Source: Gambelia wislizenii (Eukaryota; Chordata; Lepidosauria; Squamata; Crotaphytidae). From it: 64,000 bases of DNA. The DNA lies in the NCBI GenBank assembly GCA_030847615.1, contig JAUMIR010000004.1, forward strand, positions 104,670,001-104,734,000. Reading direction: 5' to 3'. Position 1 is the stretch's first letter; each line of letters starts with the position of its first letter. Both the position numbers and the translations under genes were made by a program. The notes below the pieces were generated by a model. That model saw only the letters and a list, made by a program, of their open reading frames with translations. It ran no database searches and was not told where the DNA came from. Positions 57,880-64,000 of the stretch are shown here, piece after piece.

Positions 57880-58070
57880 TTGTTGTTGTTGTTGTTTGCC
57901 TTCAAGTTGTTTCTGACTTATGGCGACCATAAGGTGAATCTATTGCATGGTTTTCTGAGGCTGAGAGTATGTGACTTGCCCAAGGTCACCCAGTGGGTTT
58001 TCATGGCTGAGCAGGGGTTTGAACTCTGACCTCCAGAGTTACAGACAAACACTCAAACCCTACACCATTT
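57880..58070 (-). repeat. tRNA-derived SINE, minus strand
   Basis: Begins (plus strand) with a GTT repeat and CAAGTTGTTTCTGACTTATG, then CAAGGTCACCCAGTGGGTTT, and ends near a B-box-like GGTTTGAACTC in the inverse orientation of the family at 2,031. Confidence 0.82.
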
Positions 58071-58920
58071 AAAATATTGTCAGAGAACAACCCTCTCTAT
58101 ATGGAAACCTCCTCTATTTGAACAATAATCCAGTCCAAATTCAGTTTACATAGATCAAGAAACATTAAGTCACATGAAACTCAGATGGGATTCCTTCTAA
58201 ATAGACATGTAATTGCACAATTGCTATCGGGAGAATAGGTACCCACAAAACTTTCCCATTCCCCACAAGTTTTGCTCATACTTATTTTTTTAAAAAATGC
58301 TTTGACCTTTTTGCTGATTTGTAGGAAGCTGCCTTGAGCATTACAATCACCATGGAAGAGCAGAACATACATTTGCTTAAACAAGTACAGAGGCTGGGTG
58401 TGGGTGCAATTTCTATGGGGAAATGAGGAGGCAAGAAGGACTGACACCATTCCCCAGTGATATAGCTCAATCTAAACACTTCCTCCAACATATCTACACA
58501 TTTAGACCATGGCTGTTTTTCAGCAAAGAAAGATCATGTCTCCCACTCTTTTACAAACAATGGTAAGCTAGAATTCCAGAGAATCCCAAAGTACCAGAAC
58601 TTAGAGGCACAGAGCATGCCCACTTGTGCTTTGCTTCTCCCACCAGTGGGAGTTAAACAGTTAAACAAAATGACAATTGAGACATTAACATGTCACTGGA
58701 ACTATGACTCCTAGTCGGTTGTTCTTTGCTTACAAATCCTGGTTTGCTTGGAACTAACTAGCTAGAAGCCCTAGTCTCGACAAGAAACAAAACTTCTGAT
58801 TTCTGGTTAGACTAACTGCTGCTGCTAGGTGGATAAAAATAGGATTGAAAGGCCCATGTTCACCAGCTTGTTTATAGTCAGCCAGGATTCTTTCTTATGT
58901 CACTGTAAGCCAGCTATTAT
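58071..58920. other. No gene recognised
   Basis: No repeat or coding feature that I can support. Confidence 0.5.
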
Positions 58921-58923
58921 GTC

Positions 58924-59745
58924 TAGGGAGATTTTCACGCGGGGCTAAAATGTCCCGTTACTGCCCCGCCACCTCCTCTCCCATCCCTGCCATGGAATAA
59001 TGTAAATCTTTCACACACTTACCTTAATTCTGCAGCAAGAACGGGCTCCCCCTCCCCTCGCTGGCCATCCGTAAATGCAGCTGTCGTAAGGCTGCTTTTA
59101 CGACCAGCCATCTGAAACGTTATCACGTTATCATATGATAACGGCCGGATGGTAAATTTAAAAAATATCTCTCTCTCTCTCTGGCTTTTCTTCGCAAACG
59201 AAGATTCAAGAAGGACTCATCCCATGCTTTCTGGAAGCGCGCTGATAACTAAAAAGGCCAATCCGAGATAAACAAGTCCGGTTGCAGAAAGCACAGCAGA
59301 AGGTCTCCTTGGGTGATGTTTTTGGGTTGTGATCCTTTCTGCTTTGTCGTTTCTCTAAAACTCCCCCAAACATAAAATCAGTTCACCAAGCACAAGAACA
59401 CACTTTAAATCACATAATCAAAACAGGGAGGGTAAAATAAAGGGTACCACTTACCTGGCTGTCCAGATGGTACCAGGAAGTGCTTGGAATGGACCTCCCC
59501 TCCACGGCTATCATTTCGGGACAGGAACAGGGCTCCTGTTCGCACACCTGTGATTGTGTGATAGCAACAGAACGGGAGGTCTAGTCACGATGAAAAATTG
59601 TGATTACATTGTTCTGGAACAGTCACGGGAGTAGGATGGATGCAGGACAGAACGGGGTCAACATCGTCCAAAAGGGAAAACCTTTCCCAACTCTGTTCTG
59701 TTCCTGCCACAGGATATATAGCCCGTGTGAAAATCTCCTAGTTTG
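58924..59745. mobile_element. DNA-transposon MITE with GGAGATTTTCAC ends
   Basis: The left end CTAGGGAGATTTTCACGCGG and the inverted right end CTAGGAGATTTTCACACGG are terminal repeats. The interior is related to 53,881-55,179. A truncated LINE (59,168-59,356) was inserted in it. CpG content is high (for example around 59,130). Confidence 0.68.
59168..59356 (-). pseudogene. LINE 3' end, severely truncated (copy C)
   Basis: Only the last 190 bp of the LINE seen at 3,460 and 19,184 are present: zinc-finger region, perfect stem-loop CTTCG-CAAA-CGAAG (59,190-59,203) and (AG)n tail. It cuts off at GTTTCTCT on the 5' side. Confidence 0.85.
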
Positions 59746-62145
59746 GCCCAAGGAAAAGGGCAGCTGTAATGATGGCTAAGAATGAATTAATCATGGCATC
59801 ATGTAACTGTCACTAAAATGGAGGAGGATGTACCGAAAAGGAATGGAATTGGGTTGAGATCACACATTACTTCAGCCCATTCATCACCTCTAACAAGCAG
59901 TTTAAAATTGAGCTTTCAAGGTTGTCATTTAAAAGGAATTACTTACAAAAAAGTAGTTATATGCTTTTTTTAAAAAAAGCTGCCTCTTTCTTTTCCCGTT
60001 TCTCAAAAGGACCTAAAATAGTTACTTGTGTGTTTTTTACAACAAAACCAAAAAACAAATCTGCATGCTAAAAGCCACAGGACTGTGGTATGAAACACAT
60101 CCTATTCCTGTCTACCTCATCATGACCACAACAGAGCAAGAGGCAGAGCATGAGACAGTACCTCAACCGGGTGATATTATCCCTATTTAGAGGCTTATCG
60201 CACAAGGCAAGGGAAGCGACAGTGCAGCCTGATAACAGCACCTCCTGTCTTGCCTTATCGCATGACTTCGGGATTCTTCAGCTGTTCTTCTGTTCCGATC
60301 CTATGGAAGACGGTGGTAAATGCGAGTCTTTTTTCTAACTGGAAAAATCCGTTAGAGGAAAGACTCATGTTTACCACTGAAAATATCATACCTTCTTACA
60401 TCTGCAACAGCCCTAAATGACCTTCATACAATTTTCCAAGTGCTCCTCCACATTGTATAGTGCTGTAAAACTATTTCCAAACTGTCTTTAATGCTGGTGA
60501 GAAATCCCACACTATGGTCAAACAAATCTATTCTTTTTTACTCTTTATCTCATAGTAGTACAGCCACTGACAAAAGGGATGTGAATGAATGAGCTGTGCT
60601 TTAAATACACAAACACATCTATACACACTCATACACACACAGTTGAGGTCTTCCATATGGCAAAATATGCCTTTCCCCCATGTGAACTTTCAGGAACATA
60701 CTGAAGAACAAAGAGTATTTTTTAAAAGAACACACAATCTCACAGAGAAGGAAAAAAAAAACCCAAACCCCCATATCAAGTTAAAATTCAATGCTGAAAT
60801 TCTAGCATCTGGACACCAACTAGGATCAGCAGTTAATTATATGGAATGGTAAGATTTGTTTATACTGCTTTCAGCTTCAAACGCTTTCCAAGGTGGGAAG
60901 GACGACTTGGCAGTTGACTAACTTTCTTTTCTTTTAAGAGTCAATGTTGAATATTTCAGGCAGCTGTTTCTCTTCCCTTTCTCCCACGGCTGGGGTCATT
61001 TGTTCTTTGTCTTTTCTTTTTAAGAACCTGCCATTACTCTCAGGGATTGTATCATATGTCTTCAACAGAGAAGCTGATCTTTGTACAGTTTTAATGGGTG
61101 TGAAGAGCAAGCACTCACAGACTACTTTGGGTTAAGGCCAGTATCACTTCTCCCACATTCACATTTGTAAGCCTCAAGTTCTTTCTGTCCTAAATATGCA
61201 CTTTGTACATTTTGTTACATTCTTTAGAAACAATCTGACATTAATTGAAACCTATTTGCACTAGCCAAACTCAATAGACACTCGTATTCTCAACTTGGAG
61301 AGGATCATATTGTATCCTACTATCTTGTGGTCATTGGAGACCCTTATGATGACATAATAAAGTCATTCATTTTGGGGGTTTGAGAGCATTAATGGACTAT
61401 GTACTACTGTCTCAGGGTGCTATTAGCCTGGATAAAGGTGAACTGAATCTCATTCCATAAACTATGGAAGTATCTTTGATAGGTAGTTCATTTGTGGTTG
61501 TCCTCTTCTAGGGCCTCATTCGTTTTAACGGGTCAAGTCCACAGTCTGGATATGTTCATTGATCCAACACTGTCATTAGATGCTCATGTGACCAACTGGG
61601 TGGCTAAAGCACCTTCTTTCAACTTTGTCTAATTCACCAGCTAGTACTTTAGTTATTTGACTGGAGATGGTTTGTTCACAATTATTCTTGACGAGGTCCA
61701 GGAATGGAAAATGTATAATTGTTTGTGAACGGGTGAAAAAATGAGATTCCCAACAGTTAGGAAACCCAGTCTGGAAGAATAATAGACAAATGAGAATTTT
61801 GCACAATATTCTCTTGGGACCAAACGTCCTGATGTGTTGTGAAGGAATAATTCTTAGAGAAAATCACATGGTTTGGATGTAAATTGGTTTGGGTGTAAAT
61901 CCCTCCCTCCCCAACTTGTTTTCTGCAAGGAAAATAACTTTTTGTGCAAACATTGCAAGTTTTTCTCCACATAGTAATTCTTTCACAACACTTTGAGACG
62001 TTTGACTATTGGGAGAGTACTGCTGATGAATATCCATTTTCTCCAGTAGTGGGGGTAAAACTACTGCAATTATTGGTCCTCATAGGCAAGGATAAAGTAG
62101 TCAAGGTTGGCTTTCCCTGCTCCAGTAACCTTCCAATTAATTTAA
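59746..62145. other. No gene recognised
   Basis: Around 60,196-60,270 inverted-like GCTTATCGCACAAGGCAAG and CTTGCCTTATCGCATGAC suggest another small MITE. Otherwise nothing. Confidence 0.4.
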
Positions 62146-62149
62146 TGTG

Positions 62150-62400
62150 GTGCAGCTTTTGGAAATAGCTCCAAGCCTGCTGTTGGTCCAAAACACAGCT
62201 GCTGGATTAATTACTGGGATAGGGAGGTTTGAGCATACAGTACACCTCTGGTTTGTCAGTGGCTCTGGCTTCTAGTGCAATTTAACATACTGCCTTAAGA
62301 CCTAAACAGCTTGGAACCTGAAAAATCCCCTTTGTCCCATATCTGTCTGTCCAAACCTTCAGAGGCCCTATGCTGTATGTGTTTCTGCAAAATAATTTCT
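62150..62400 (+). pseudogene. L2-like LINE C-terminal fragment
   Basis: Across frames it reads as the L2-like V-Q-N-x-A-A-G-L-I-T-G segment followed by a leucine/tryptophan-rich stretch (TGCTGTTGGTCCAAAACACA, GCTGCTGGATTAATTACTGG). Frameshifted and short. Confidence 0.4.
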
Positions 62401-62514
62401 TTTTTTTATTATTTTTAAAAGCATGCTTACTCTCACTCTTTGCTGCACAAGACCACCAATTTACACAGATTTCTGAAATTGAAGGCAGCATTGATTGAGA
62501 TTTGATCGCACACA

Positions 62515-62745
62515 ATGGCCAAATCTATATTACACAAATAATCCAGTTTGAAACTGGATTATTTGCCATGGCTCCTTCCTATTGAGTCCTGAGATTTGTA
62601 GATTTTATAAGATTTTAGCCTTCTCTACCACAGAGTGCTGGTGCTTTACCAAACTACCAATTCCAGGATTCCAGAGGAAGGAATCCAAATAATCCCATTT
62701 CAAACTGGATTATTTGTGTAGTGTGGATTTGACTAATGTTGGCTT
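62515..62745. mobile_element. Palindromic MITE with AATAATCCAGTTTGA ends
   Basis: The left arm ACACAAATAATCCAGTTTGA and inverse right arm TCAAACTGGATTATTTGTG(T) flank the internal GGCTCCTTCCTAT and ATTTGTAGATTTTA segments, organised as in the 33,351 family but with a different end motif. Confidence 0.7.
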
Positions 62746-64000
62746 TCCATCTACAATAAGTTTTCTTTTAGTTACGGACAGAGTTCCTGAAATATTAATA
62801 GTTCTAAACTTATGCCTGGATGATAATAGACCTCTTTCCTTTATTCCTTTTCTCCCATGGGCCAGTAATGTATCAAATTAATCCCTAGTTTATGGGTATT
62901 ACTCTGAAGAACTCATTGCCACTGTACAGCTAGCAGCTAAAGCAAAAATCTCACATACTTCATGGGAAAAGTGATGGCATATAAGAGTACAGGGGCTGTT
63001 AGTGGAATGTTCATGTATACAGACAAGTGATGAGTGTGTCTCATGACAGCTTCCTATATTACAAAAGACTTGTTTTGTATAAGAATTTGTAGCCTGGGAA
63101 ATGGACCTGAAAGCTGGAAGTTTTGCTTTGAATATAGGAAATCAGGTTTTTAGTTCATTATATTATAACTAGGGGTAGACAAACCTATCAGTTTTCCTTT
63201 CTCACACATTCATTTTTTAAAAAATGCTCTTCCTGTTATATTTTTGAAGAAATTTGCAAAACTGGATAAGAACAAACCAAATAAAATGATCACTGTCCCT
63301 AACTATTAACTATGGCTTCTTGAAATAAACTGCTCTGGCTAACTGAGGATGTTCACATATTCTCTATGAATAGATGTTTCTCTGTTTGAAATACAGCCCC
63401 ACCAGACCCTTGCCATTGGTCATGCTGGGTGGTGCCAATGGCACCAGTAGGCCAAAACATTTGGTGGTTTAGTGAAATCAACCAATCAGTCATGATAGTC
63501 ATGATGTAGATCTCGGAGAACTACTTGCAACATCTCCAGGACCTCAGTAGGTTATACCATCAAGTCATGGCCACCATTTTGCATCACCAGAACTGATGTC
63601 ACAACAGTCACTCCCAGTTACTTGCAGGAGCATTTGGGGGGGGGGCATTTCTTCTATTTTAGGGTGGGGACCTTCTGAAACAGCATTTTCAAGCAAAACC
63701 TAGAACCCAAGGTCTGATTTTCTGGCTGAAAATATGCTTTTTTAATTGCTTTTTGGGGGAAGCTCTAGGGCATGTTCACAGAGGGTCAAGGCCATACAGG
63801 TTCCACCAAGGGCTGCATATAGCTTGTAGGCATGTAATTCTACCCTTGAAATTAATGAATGATCCTTAAACCATGTCTGAATTGATGTAGTGGAACCCAG
63901 AAGACAGTCATTACTCTTCTTCAGATAAATGCCTTGTACACACATATCCCAGGCCTACATTTCTCTCAGTGTCTTGTGTTATTAAAAACAACAGCACAAA
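62746..64000. other. No gene recognised
   Basis: A G-run lies at about 63,637-63,646. No coding or repeat feature I can support. Confidence 0.5.

Overview
The window looks like vertebrate nuclear DNA from a squamate reptile, probably a lizard. The evidence is the mix of repeats: tRNA-derived and 5S-rRNA-derived SINEs, CR1, RTE/BovB-like, L2-like and Penelope-like retroelements, many palindromic or hAT-like MITEs, pogo-like MITEs with TA duplications, and long AT-rich stretches with microsatellites. I found no host exon, no rRNA or functional tRNA gene and no CRISPR array. Nothing looks bacterial.

Positions 1-35,400 and 51,600-64,000 are ordinary repeat-laden intergenic or intronic DNA. Highlights are a non-LTR retrotransposon with a classical 5' inversion (19,184-21,170) inside a hAT-like element (18,944-21,534), a CR1 copy (24,766-26,300), RTE/BovB-like fragments at several places, a Penelope-like insertion folded back on itself inside another MITE (54,137-54,806), and at least six pogo-like or foldback MITEs.

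The exceptional region is 35,417-51,602, a 16-kb block that I read as one very large PIF/Harbinger DNA transposon. It carries four genes whose introns can be traced by eye with consistent splice sites and open frames. On the + strand are a trihelix Myb/SANT protein (36,131-38,538, 5 exons, 354 aa) and a DDE transposase (41,158-43,226, 2 coding exons, 424 aa, with D209, D298 and E334 all present). On the - strand, pointing back at them, are a second and different trihelix Myb/SANT protein with a C-terminal helical region (47,144-44,197, 4 exons, 433 aa) and a small cysteine-rich protein of no family I recognise (50,581-49,569, 3 exons, 197 aa). Imperfect 16-bp inverted termini, a 128-bp tandem repeat near the left end and a hairpin near the right end frame the block.

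The three accessory proteins share a layout: an N-terminal Myb or Cys-rich module, a polar/acidic linker, a [ST/I]-Q-T-[D/E] motif resembling dynein light chain LC8 ligands, and a helical C-terminus. All their coding introns are phase 1. In known animal Harbingers the transposase works with one Myb-like partner that binds the ends and helps nuclear import. By inference, here two Myb-like proteins and a Cys-rich protein may share or divide that role. Introns of the block contain old CR1, BovB and pogo debris while the exons remain open, so either a long-lived autonomous family or some degree of domestication is possible.
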